A stretch of 16,173 bases of DNA from an uncultured Erysipelotrichaceae bacterium (GCA_902796215.1 CADBNY010000060.1:1-16173), one strand, 5' to 3'. Positions 7,100-13,038 are shown, numbered from the stretch's first letter. Translations and numbers: made by a program. Notes: generated by a model from the sequence alone, not told the origin.

Positions 7100-7778
7100 T
7101 AAAAGTAACCTCGAAAAAGAAGAATTTAGCATTTATAAAGAAAATTTAGAAAAAATAAAAACAAAACATAAAATGATATTGTGTCCTACATTTTTAAATA
7201 TTAGTCAATCTAATTTAGACTGTATATCTTTAGGATCTCAAAACGTAAGTGCCTCTGAAAATGGAGCATTTACTGGAGAAATATCTGCTACTCAGTTAAA
7301 ATCATATGGAGTGAAGTATTGCATCGTAGGCCATAGTGAAAGAAGAGAATATCAAAAAGAGACAAACCAAGAAATAAAAGAAAAAATAAAAAAACTATTT
7401 TCCAATGACATAATTCCTATTTTATGTGTAGGTGAAACATTAAAAGAAAGAAAAAGTGGAAAAGTAGAAAAAAAAATAGAAGAAGAATTAATACCTGTCT
7501 TAGAAGATTTAACGGAAGAGCAAAAAAAACAATTAATTATTGCCTATGAACCAATCTGGGCTATTGGAACAGGAATAATTCCAAAAAATGAAGAAATTAA
7601 AGATGTACTTACTTATATAAAACAAAAGAGCCCAACATCTTCTCTTCTATATGGAGGAAGTGCTAATGAAAAAAATGTTGAAAACTTAAGTAAAATAGAT
7701 TTAATAGATGGATTTCTGTTAGGAGGAATAAGTTTAAAAATAGAAAAAATAAAAATGTTTTTACAAAAATGTAAATAG
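7080..7778 (+). CDS. tpiA: Triosephosphate isomerase, short divergent form
   Basis: This enzyme interconverts dihydroxyacetone phosphate and glyceraldehyde 3-phosphate. At 232 residues it is shorter than the usual ~250. The start region 'IIALNNKSN' aligns with the family's 'IIAGNWKMN', keeping the catalytic Lys (K8) and Asn (N6) but losing the Gly and Trp. The electrophile His85 is in 'CIVGHSERR' and the base Glu157 in 'IAYEPIWAIGTG', followed by the flexible loop. 'LLYGGSAN' and 'GFLLGGISLK' form the phosphate site, so it should be active. It begins inside the 3' end of the glycosyltransferase gene (20-nt overlap), with AAGGGAG about 6 nt before ATG, so translation is coupled. It is the last gene of the glycolytic/glycolipid run. 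Confidence 0.95.
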   Translation: MIIALNNKSNLEKEEFSIYKENLEKIKTKHKMILCPTFLNISQSNLDCISLGSQNVSASENGAFTGEISATQLKSYGVKYCIVGHSERREYQKETNQEIKEKIKKLFSNDIIPILCVGETLKERKSGKVEKKIEEELIPVLEDLTEEQKKQLIIAYEPIWAIGTGIIPKNEEIKDVLTYIKQKSPTSSLLYGGSANEKNVENLSKIDLIDGFLLGGISLKIEKIKMFLQKCK

Positions 7779-7794
7779 ACATACTATATCTAAA

Positions 7795-7801
7795 TTCGAC
7801 A
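7795..7801 (-). promoter_or_regulatory. Spo0A box 1 (exact consensus)
   Basis: Read on the minus strand this is TGTCGAA, the exact Spo0A recognition core, within TTTTGTCGAATTTAG. It lies about 90 bp before spo0A, in the position expected for an autoregulatory site. A 7-mer of this composition is expected once or twice by chance in the window, so the case rests on position and on a second site downstream. Confidence 0.5.
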
Positions 7802-7832
7802 AAACTTGTTCTTTTTTTTTCTTTAAATTTTT

Positions 7833-7839
7833 CTCGACA
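7833..7839 (-). promoter_or_regulatory. Spo0A box 2 (6 of 7) over the spo0A promoter
   Basis: Read on the minus strand this is TGTCGAG, one mismatch from the Spo0A core, in the same orientation as box 1 and 38 bp from it. It lies immediately upstream of the -10 at 7845-7850, so bound Spo0A would overlap RNA polymerase. Confidence 0.4.
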
Positions 7840-7844
7840 TATTA

Positions 7845-7850
7845 TATAAT
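7845..7850 (+). promoter_or_regulatory. -10 element of spo0A
   Basis: A perfect TATAAT places the start near 7857, 27 nt before the ATG. The region 17 bp upstream (TTTAAA, 7822-7827) is a poor -35, as expected for a promoter that needs an activator. No SigH-type motif pair (AGGAATT / GAAT) was found. Confidence 0.5.
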
Positions 7851-7883
7851 AAAAGTGCGTGGTAAGATAAGAGAGGAGAAAAA

Positions 7884-8660
7884 ATGAAAAAAACAAGATT
7901 ATTCGTTATTGACGATAATAAAGATTTAGTAGGAATGATAAAAGAATATTTTAAAAAATCTCAAGACATAGAAGTATCAATGGAAGCAAAAGATGGCAAT
8001 GAAGGGATTTTGATGATTGATAAAAATGTAGATGATTTTGACATTATTTTATTAGATTTAGTAATGCCAAATAAAGATGGACTGAATGTATTGGAATACC
8101 TAAACAAGAATAATATAGATAAAAAAGTAATTGTATTAACAGCTTATAATACTCAAGAGGTTATAAGAAAAGTAGCTTCATTAGGAGCCAGTTATTTTAT
8201 GGTAAAACCATTTGAATTATCAGATTTAGAAACAAAAATTAAAGAATTAACGATAAGAAAAACAACAAAAGGTGAGTCAATAGATTTATTTCATAATAAT
8301 CTACAAATATCTATTACAAAAATGCTTCATGAATTAGGAGTACCATCGCATATTAAAGGATACCAATACATCAGAGAGGGCATTACTCTTGTCTATAAGA
8401 ACCCAGAAATTGTTGGAGGAATAACCAAAGAGTTATATCCAGAAATAGCCAAAAAATTTGACTCAACGGTATCACGTGTAGAAAGATCAATTCGACATGC
8501 AATTGAAGTAAGCTGGAATAGAGGAAGTTGGGATTTAATGGAAGAAATATTTGGGCATAGTGTAGATATAGATAAAGCAAAACCTACTAATTCAGAATTT
8601 ATTGTAACAATAGCTGATAAACTAAGATTAGAATTTAGTAAGCCATTAGTAACCAATTAG
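7884..8660 (+). CDS. spo0A: Spo0A, sporulation master response regulator
   Basis: This 258-residue response regulator is the phosphorelay endpoint that controls entry into sporulation. The receiver domain (about 4-123) has the acidic pocket D10/D11, phospho-acceptor D58 in 'IILLDLVMPNKDG', T86 and K108 ('MVKPFE'). A short linker (about 124-136) leads to the Spo0A-specific C-terminal domain (about 140-258), with 'LHELGVPSHIKGYQYIREGI', the recognition-helix region 'DSTVSRVERSIRHAIEVSWNRG' and 'NSEFI' near the end. This C-terminal signature is unique to endospore-forming Firmicutes, so the organism is, or descends from, a sporeformer. GAGAGGAG precedes the ATG. No kinase or phosphotransferase is adjacent. 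Candidate 0A boxes upstream suggest autoregulation. It is monocistronic, ending in a terminator that overlaps the stop codon. Confidence 0.98.
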   Translation: MKKTRLFVIDDNKDLVGMIKEYFKKSQDIEVSMEAKDGNEGILMIDKNVDDFDIILLDLVMPNKDGLNVLEYLNKNNIDKKVIVLTAYNTQEVIRKVASLGASYFMVKPFELSDLETKIKELTIRKTTKGESIDLFHNNLQISITKMLHELGVPSHIKGYQYIREGITLVYKNPEIVGGITKELYPEIAKKFDSTVSRVERSIRHAIEVSWNRGSWDLMEEIFGHSVDIDKAKPTNSEFIVTIADKLRLEFSKPLVTN

Positions 8661-8683
8661 ACCAAATCATTGGTCTTTTTTTT
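8659..8683 (+). terminator. Rho-independent terminator of spo0A
   Basis: Stem AGACCAA / TTGGTCT with an ATCA loop, followed by eight T. The 5' arm begins inside the spo0A stop codon. Confidence 0.9.
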
Positions 8684-8701
8684 GTAAAAAAAGAATAAAT
8701 C

Positions 8702-8730
8702 TTGACAAATAAAGTATAAAAAATTATACT
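8702..8730 (+). promoter_or_regulatory. Strong SigA-type promoter of the DUF4143-type gene
   Basis: TTGACA (8702-8707), 17-bp spacer, TATACT (8725-8730): close to ideal. The start would be near 8737, giving a leader of about 27 nt with GGAGG at 8751-8755. Confidence 0.8.
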
Positions 8731-8731
8731 T
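8712..8731. promoter_or_regulatory. Palindromic operator candidate over the -10
   Basis: AAGTATAA-AAAA-TTATACTT is a perfect inverted repeat with 8-bp arms and a 4-bp spacer. It covers the spacer and whole -10 of the promoter, the classical place for repressor binding. The small XRE-type regulator encoded convergently downstream (10064-10315) is one candidate ligand, but this is a guess. Confidence 0.5.
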
Positions 8732-8763
8732 AAATTATAAAAATATGGTAGGAGGTACAAATA

Positions 8764-10041
8764 ATGGAACGTAAGATAGATAAATATTATAATAAGTGGA
8801 AAAATGATGTTATTAGGAAACCTCTTATTGTATATGGTGCCAAACAGATAGGAAAAACATTTTCAGTCCTAAATTTCGGAAAAAAAGAATATAAAAATGT
8901 AATATATTTTAATACCGATAACAACAAAGAGCTATTAAATTTATTTAAAAAAGAAAGATCAACAGAAAAACTAATTTTAAATATGTCCTTATTATCAGGT
9001 GAAACAATTTTAAAAGAAGACTCCTTAATTGTTTTAGATAACATAGTTGATAATAACATTGTAAAAGGCTTAAAAATATTTGGAAGTGAACATAGTAAAT
9101 ATCATATTATTGCAATAACATCAAAAAAAGAAAAATTATCAGAGTTTAAAGGTGAAGAATTACAATTTAAAGCAATGAATTCCCTAGATTTTGAAGAGTA
9201 TTTATGGGCTTTTGGTGAAAAAAGCTTATCAGAGTTAATAAGAGAATCATTTAATAAAAAGAAAACATGTCCTTTTCACAAAGTAGCCTTAGATTATTTT
9301 CAAAATTACATTGAAACAGGAGGATTTCCAGAAGTTATTTTAGCAAGCTTAAATGGAAAAAACAGTTATGAATTATCTGCGATAAAACAAAAAATATTAG
9401 ATATTTATAAAAAAGAAATAGCTCTAACTTCTAATCTTATTGACATAACAAGAGGAATAGAAGTACTAGATTCAATACCAGAACAATTGAAAAAAGTAAA
9501 TAAAAAATTCCAATATGGACTAATTGGAACGGGAAAAAGATCAAAAGAGTATGAAAGTAGTATTGCACACTTAGTAAATAATGGATTAGTATATAGAAGT
9601 TATAAGGTAGAAACAATAAAATCACCATTAAGTAGTTGCAAAGAAAAAGATAGTTTCAAACTATATGCTCCTGATGAAGGACTTCTTTACATGATGCTTA
9701 ATCTAAATCGTAAACAATTTTTAATGGATGAAAACATAAAAGAAGTCTTATATGAAAATCATATTGCCAAGACAATAGCTGAAGGAGGATTTTCCCTATA
9801 TTACTACCAATCAGGGGGAAAAGCAGAAGTTAATTTTGTAATTCAAAATAGAATGGGACAAATCATCCCAATAGAATTAACAATAAAAACAAATTCAAAA
9901 GCCAAATCGCTATCTGTATTTATGAAGAAATTTACAGTAACCCAAGCTTATCGAATTACCGAAAACAATTTTTCAACCAAAAAAGAAGTTCGGTATATTC
10001 CTATATATGCAACTTTCTGTTTAAAAGACAATAGAATATAA
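8764..10041 (+). CDS. AAA_14/DUF4143-type ATPase, degenerate
   Basis: A 425-residue protein with the two-domain layout of the AAA_14 + DUF4143 family. The ATPase domain (about 1-220) has an intact Walker A, GAKQIGKT (25-32). The segment aligned with Walker B reads 'LIVLDNI' (88-94), with Asn93 where the family normally has the catalytic Glu. 'DFEEYLWAFGE' and 'TGGFPEVI' are family hallmarks. The C-terminal part normally ends in a PD-(D/E)xK-like core 'EVDF...IPIEVK'. Here it is 'EVNF' (355-358) and 'IPIELT' (368-373), losing an Asp and the Lys. It probably binds ATP but may hydrolyse it poorly and lacks the nuclease-like site. The family has no firmly established role. It is monocistronic, with a strong promoter and terminator. 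Confidence 0.85.
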   Translation: MERKIDKYYNKWKNDVIRKPLIVYGAKQIGKTFSVLNFGKKEYKNVIYFNTDNNKELLNLFKKERSTEKLILNMSLLSGETILKEDSLIVLDNIVDNNIVKGLKIFGSEHSKYHIIAITSKKEKLSEFKGEELQFKAMNSLDFEEYLWAFGEKSLSELIRESFNKKKTCPFHKVALDYFQNYIETGGFPEVILASLNGKNSYELSAIKQKILDIYKKEIALTSNLIDITRGIEVLDSIPEQLKKVNKKFQYGLIGTGKRSKEYESSIAHLVNNGLVYRSYKVETIKSPLSSCKEKDSFKLYAPDEGLLYMMLNLNRKQFLMDENIKEVLYENHIAKTIAEGGFSLYYYQSGGKAEVNFVIQNRMGQIIPIELTIKTNSKAKSLSVFMKKFTVTQAYRITENNFSTKKEVRYIPIYATFCLKDNRI

Positions 10042-10065
10042 AAAACACTTTTAGCGAAGTGTTTT
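10042..10065. terminator. Bidirectional terminator
   Basis: Stem AAAACACTT / AAGTGTTTT with a TTAGCG loop lies between the convergent stops of the ATPase gene and the XRE-type gene. T-runs lie within and just beyond the stem in both directions; the right arm overlaps the XRE stop codon. Confidence 0.8.
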
Positions 10066-10315
10066 ATTGTTGGACAACTTCATCCATATCAACCTCAAAC
10101 AAAAGACCAGGAGGAATGTTCAAAGCCAATGAAATTTTCCATAATGTATCAACAGAAAAAGATTTTTTACCTTTTTTCGATTCATTTCTTCTAATAAATT
10201 CATGAGAAACTCCAACCATTTCTGCTAATTCAGCTTGAGTAATACCCGCTTTAATTCTATACTTTTTAATATTTCTAGAAATTTGTTCATAAATATTAAA
10301 TTCATATTTATTCAT
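10064..10315 (-). CDS. Small XRE-family transcriptional regulator
   Basis: An 83-residue protein that is almost entirely one Cro/C1-type helix-turn-helix. 'IKKYRIKAGITQAELAEMVGVSHEFIRRNES' (about 16-46) shows the usual helix 2 'TQAELAEMVG' and recognition helix 'SHEFIRRNE', followed by 'SVDTLWKISLALNIPPGLLFE'. The reading frame is open back to 10381, but TAGGAGGA stands 5 nt before the ATG at 10315, so the short form is chosen. Such solo regulators often control neighbouring genes or themselves. Candidate operators are the palindromes at 10370-10390, shared with the dinB-like promoter region, and the one at 8712-8731. No toxin partner or methyltransferase is adjacent. Confidence 0.85.
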   Translation of the reverse strand: MNKYEFNIYEQISRNIKKYRIKAGITQAELAEMVGVSHEFIRRNESKKGKKSFSVDTLWKISLALNIPPGLLFEVDMDEVVQQ

Positions 10316-10369
10316 AAAATTCCTCCTAACAAAAGATATACCATTATTATGAATGAAAAAGCAAAAAAG

Positions 10370-10390
10370 ATATGTAAACATATAATTTAC
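10370..10390. promoter_or_regulatory. Overlapping palindromes in the XRE/polymerase intergenic region
   Basis: ATATGT-AA-ACATAT (10370-10383) overlaps GTAAA-N7-TTTAC (10374-10390). Both are dyad-symmetric, as expected for dimeric XRE repressors, and lie between the divergent XRE and Y-family polymerase genes. Which symmetry, if either, is used cannot be told from sequence. Confidence 0.35.
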
Positions 10391-10405
10391 AAAATAAACA
10401 AAAAA

Positions 10406-10434
10406 TTGTAGAAAACGAAAAAATGTTCTATAAT
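10406..10434 (+). promoter_or_regulatory. Promoter of the Y-family polymerase gene
   Basis: TTGTAG (10406-10411), 17-bp spacer, TATAAT (10429-10434). Transcription would begin near 10441, so the mRNA starts almost at the ribosome binding site GAGGTGA (10441-10447). Confidence 0.7.
10416..10429. promoter_or_regulatory. LexA (SOS) box candidate
   Basis: CGAAAAAATGTTCT matches the Firmicutes LexA consensus CGAACRNRYGTTYC at 12 of 14 positions, and the GAAC-N4-GTTC core at 7 of 8. It fills the space between -35 and -10 of a damage-type polymerase gene, exactly where a LexA operator belongs. Confidence 0.6.
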
Positions 10435-10452
10435 GAAAAAGAGGTGACCAAT

Positions 10453-11667
10453 ATGAAAGAAAGAATTGTCTTCCATATTGATGTAAATAACGCTTTTCTT
10501 TCTTGGACAGCAGTATATTTATTAGAAAACGGATATAAAAAAGATATTAGAGAAATCCCATCGATTATAGGGGGAGATGAAAAAACAAGAAGAGGTATTG
10601 TTCTTGCTAAGTCGCCTGTTGCAAAAAAATATAAAATTCAAACAGCAGAAACAATCTATCAAGCAAAACAAAAATGTCCTACTTTAGAAATATATCCTCC
10701 TAATTATAAATGGTATAGAAAAAAATCTAGCGAATTAATGGAATTTTTATCACAATATTCTCCAAACCAAGAACAATTATCAATTGATGAATGCTTTCTA
10801 GATATGACGGGCATGAACTATATATATAAGGATTTAGAAAAATTAGCACATGAAATTAAAGATGAAGTCAAAAAAAGGTTTGGATATACTATCAATATAG
10901 GAATTGGAAATAATAAATTATGTGCAAAAATGGCATCTGATTTTGAAAAGCCAGATAAAGTACATACCCTACTAAAAGATGAAATAGTAACAAAACTATG
11001 GCCATTAGATGTAGGAGATCTTTATATGTGTGGAAAAAAAACAAAAGAAAGATTAAATCAAATGAAAATATACACAATAGGGGATTTAGCAAAGAAAGAT
11101 TTAAAAATACTAGAAAAAGAATTCAAATCTCATGGGAAATATCTTTATGAAGCATCACGAGGTAAAGATTATTCAGTAGTAAAAGAACAAACAGGAAAAA
11201 ATCAAAGTATCAGTACAACGGAAACGCTTCCACACGATTATACAAACTCAGAAAAATTAAAAGAAGTCCTTTTAAAACAAACAGAAATGGTAACAAGAGA
11301 ATTAAGAAGAAAAGAATTATTCGCAAAAACAGTAGGTGTTATTTTTAAAAATAGTCATTTCATAAATTATTCAGCACAGGAAACCTTAGAGCAAGCTAGT
11401 AATAATACGAAAGAGATACTAAATAAAGTATATCAAATTTTTGATGAAAATTATAAAGATGATGAAATAAGACTAATTGGAGTAAGACTATCCAACTTAA
11501 CAGAAAAAAAACAAGAACAAATTTCCCTCTTTGATAATGAACAAAAAGAAGAAAAAAAAGATAATACTCTTCAAGAAACAATGGATAAGATAAATACTAA
11601 ATTTGGAAAATCAATTGTAAAACCGGCATCTTTAAAATTAGTTGGAGAAAGAAAATTAAAAAAGTAA
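10453..11667 (+). CDS. dinB: Y-family DNA polymerase (DinB/Pol IV type)
   Basis: This 404-residue translesion polymerase copies past damaged bases. The palm motif HIDVNNAFLSW (8-18) provides metal ligand D10 and the steric-gate region; 'LSIDECFLDMT' (109-119) provides D112 and E113. 'IGIGNNKLCAKMASDFEKP' (149-167) is the conserved finger/palm segment, followed by thumb and little-finger domains. QISLF (356-360) is a beta-clamp binding motif, usual for Pol IV. The 'VNNAFLSW' form is the one common in Clostridia-like genomes rather than classical DinB. The frame is open from 10423, but that start lies within the promoter; ATG 10453 follows GAGGTGA at 8-nt core spacing. A LexA-like box in the promoter suggests SOS control. 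Confidence 0.93.
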   Translation: MKERIVFHIDVNNAFLSWTAVYLLENGYKKDIREIPSIIGGDEKTRRGIVLAKSPVAKKYKIQTAETIYQAKQKCPTLEIYPPNYKWYRKKSSELMEFLSQYSPNQEQLSIDECFLDMTGMNYIYKDLEKLAHEIKDEVKKRFGYTINIGIGNNKLCAKMASDFEKPDKVHTLLKDEIVTKLWPLDVGDLYMCGKKTKERLNQMKIYTIGDLAKKDLKILEKEFKSHGKYLYEASRGKDYSVVKEQTGKNQSISTTETLPHDYTNSEKLKEVLLKQTEMVTRELRRKELFAKTVGVIFKNSHFINYSAQETLEQASNNTKEILNKVYQIFDENYKDDEIRLIGVRLSNLTEKKQEQISLFDNEQKEEKKDNTLQETMDKINTKFGKSIVKPASLKLVGERKLKK

Positions 11668-11734
11668 AAAACCGATAAAACTTTCCTGTTTTTCAACATT
11701 TTCAATACTGAAAATAGGACAAAATATAAATAAA

Positions 11735-11763
11735 TTGACAATCTACTTTACCTGATTTAAAAT
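11735..11763 (+). promoter_or_regulatory. Promoter of the HD hydrolase gene with operator-like repeats
   Basis: TTGACA (11735-11740), 17-bp spacer, TAAAAT (11758-11763). The direct repeat TGATTTAAA occurs at 11753-11761 and 11764-11772, one helical turn apart, over the -10 and start site. An inverted repeat TTTACCT (11747-11753) / AGGTAAA (11774-11780) brackets the whole, and its right arm includes part of the ribosome binding site. This arrangement suggests a dedicated regulator. Confidence 0.7.
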
Positions 11764-11783
11764 TGATTTAAAGAGGTAAAACG

Positions 11784-12455
11784 ATGATTGATAATGTAAA
11801 AAAAGAAGTAATAAACTTATTAGGGAAAGATGATTCTGGGCATGGAATGAATCATATTAATAGAGTATTAGATTTATCTTTAAAATTTGCTGAAAAAGAA
11901 AAAGCAAGTAAAGAAGTAGTCACTTTAATTGCTTTACTTCATGATGTAGATGATCATAAGTTATTTGGTATGGAAAATGCGGAAAAACTTATAAATGCAA
12001 GAAAAATTATGAATAATTGTAATGTTGATAAAAATATACAAGAACAAGTATGCAATGCACTTAATAATATTGGATATAGTAAAAGATTAAAAGGTCGTTG
12101 TCCAACAACCCTTGAAGGAAAAATTGTATCAGATGCAGATATGTGTGATGCATTAGGAGCGAATGGTATTTTAAGGGTCTATACTTATAATACGAAAAAT
12201 AAAAAACCATTTTTTGATAGAAATATTTTCCCAATTGAAAATATGAGTGCCGAAAAATATACAGGAAAATGTGCCGATAGTAGTGTATGTCATATTTTTG
12301 AAAAAATATTAAAACTTAAAGATTTGATGCTAACAGATTCTGGTAAAGAAGAAGCTAAAAACAGGCATCAAATAGTTGTAGACTTCTTATATCATTTGTT
12401 TGCTGAAGAAAATGCTCCTGAATGGACAGAATACTTAAATAATTATCTTAAATAA
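11784..12455 (+). CDS. HD-domain phosphohydrolase (YpgQ/YedJ-like)
   Basis: A soluble 223-residue HD-superfamily protein. Metal ligands can be read as H24 in 'GHGMNHINRVL', the H53-D54 pair in 'ALLHDVDDHK' and D117 in 'IVSDADMCDALGANGI'. This pattern resembles the small YpgQ/YedJ branch, in which Bacillus YpgQ has been reported as a metal-dependent nucleoside triphosphate pyrophosphohydrolase; substrate here is unproven. The segment 'KKPFFDRNIFP' and the Cys-containing stretch 'GKCADSSVCHIFEKILKL' lie in the C-terminal half, where this branch closes over the active site. AAGAGG precedes the ATG. It has its own promoter, is flanked by the polymerase gene and the S10 operon, and has no obvious functional link to either. 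Confidence 0.85.
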   Translation: MIDNVKKEVINLLGKDDSGHGMNHINRVLDLSLKFAEKEKASKEVVTLIALLHDVDDHKLFGMENAEKLINARKIMNNCNVDKNIQEQVCNALNNIGYSKRLKGRCPTTLEGKIVSDADMCDALGANGILRVYTYNTKNKKPFFDRNIFPIENMSAEKYTGKCADSSVCHIFEKILKLKDLMLTDSGKEEAKNRHQIVVDFLYHLFAEENAPEWTEYLNNYLK

Positions 12456-12550
12456 AAGTAATTTGTCAATATTGAAATTTAAATTAATTAGGCAAAAATT
12501 ATATTGATTACAGTAAAAAAGTGAAAATTAAAAAAAATAGAAAAAAAAAT

Positions 12551-12578
12551 AAAAAAGTGCTTGCAAACGCTTTTTTTT
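12551..12578 (+). terminator. Terminator-like hairpin before the S10 promoter
   Basis: AAAAAAGTG (12551-12559) pairs with CGCTTTTTT (12568-12576), including one G-U, around an 8-nt loop, with further T. It would end transcripts of the HD gene about 100 nt after its stop. Its loop and 3' arm coincide with the -35 and spacer of the rpsJ promoter, so the same bases serve both ends. Confidence 0.6.
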
Positions 12579-12589
12579 CTTGCTATAAT
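12561..12589 (+). promoter_or_regulatory. Extended -10 promoter of the S10 operon
   Basis: TTGCAA (12561-12566), 17-bp spacer, TATAAT (12584-12589), with TGC directly before the -10 (TGCTATAAT). This is a near-ideal strong promoter, fitting a ribosomal protein operon. The start would be near 12596. Confidence 0.85.
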
Positions 12590-12595
12590 TAAATA

Positions 12596-12712
12596 CGTGT
12601 GACTGCTTAGATGTGCGAGGTTGCTGATACGCCAGGGCAAGTTGTTAATTGGCTATTAGGTTATTCGCTCGGAGCAAGTCTATACTAGATATAGGCGAAG
12701 GGAGGATTTTAA
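12596..12712 (+). ncRNA. Structured 5' leader of the S10 operon
   Basis: The leader of about 117 nt is visibly richer in G+C than the surrounding sequence. A closing helix can form between GACTGCT (12601-12607) and AGCAAGTC (12673-12680) with one bulged A. Inside it, CGAG (12616-12619) can pair with CTCG (12668-12671), and GCCA (12631-12634) with TGGC (12650-12653). A final hairpin CTATA-CTAGA-TATAG (12680-12694) precedes AAGGGAGG (12698-12705). From memory, a 'GAGGTTGCTGA' segment like that at 12617-12627 recurs in leaders of S10 operons in other Firmicutes, which suggests a ribosomal-protein-binding autoregulatory leader. Ligand and mechanism are not shown by this sequence. Confidence 0.6.
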
Positions 12713-13024
12713 ATGTCAACAGAAAGAATACGCATTAAGATAAGAGCATATGATCATAGAATCTTAGACAATGCAGCTAAAAAAATCATAGAAACTGTGA
12801 AAAGAATTGGTGGAAAAATATCTGGCCCAGTACCACTTCCAACAGAAGTAGAAAAATTCACAATTTTAAGAGCTGTACACAAATATAAAGATTCTCGTGA
12901 ACAATTTGAGATGCGTACACACAAAAGACTAATTGATATCAAAAATCCAAGCAAGGAAATTGTAGATGCACTAGCTCATTTAGATTTACCAAGCGGAGTA
13001 GATATTAAAATTGAGACAAAATAA
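12713..13024 (+). CDS. rpsJ: Ribosomal protein S10 (uS10)
   Basis: A 103-residue small-subunit head protein that also acts in transcription antitermination with NusB. 'IRIKIRAYDHRILDNAAKKI' at the start, 'ISGPVPLPTEVEKFTILRA' with the long loop, and 'EQFEMRTHKRLIDI' are all typical, and length is normal. First gene of the operon, behind the structured leader and a strong AAGGGAGG site; rplC follows after 14 nt. Confidence 0.99.
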   Translation: MSTERIRIKIRAYDHRILDNAAKKIIETVKRIGGKISGPVPLPTEVEKFTILRAVHKYKDSREQFEMRTHKRLIDIKNPSKEIVDALAHLDLPSGVDIKIETK

Positions 13025-13038
13025 TGGAGGAAAAGTAA

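Noticed and set aside
8491..8497. Second exact TTCGACA (0A box core) inside spo0A
   Set aside because: It encodes conserved Spo0A residues (Arg-His in 'SIRHAIE') and is explained by coding; one or two are expected by chance.
10316..10381. N-terminal extension of the XRE protein
   Set aside because: TAGGAGGA lies directly before ATG 10315, and the extra residues do not match the family.
10423..10452. Upstream ATG giving the polymerase ten extra residues
   Set aside because: This stretch contains the LexA-like box and the -10 element, and has no ribosome binding site; GAGGTGA points to ATG 10453.
11698..11715. ATTTTC-AATACT-GAAAAT hairpin after the polymerase gene
   Set aside because: A weak A-U stem with no following U-tract; not convincing as a terminator.
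12456..12550. AT-rich stretch after the HD gene as a small ORF or RNA
   Set aside because: No start with a ribosome binding site, no stable structure beyond the terminator hairpin, and no clear motif; it appears to be plain spacer.
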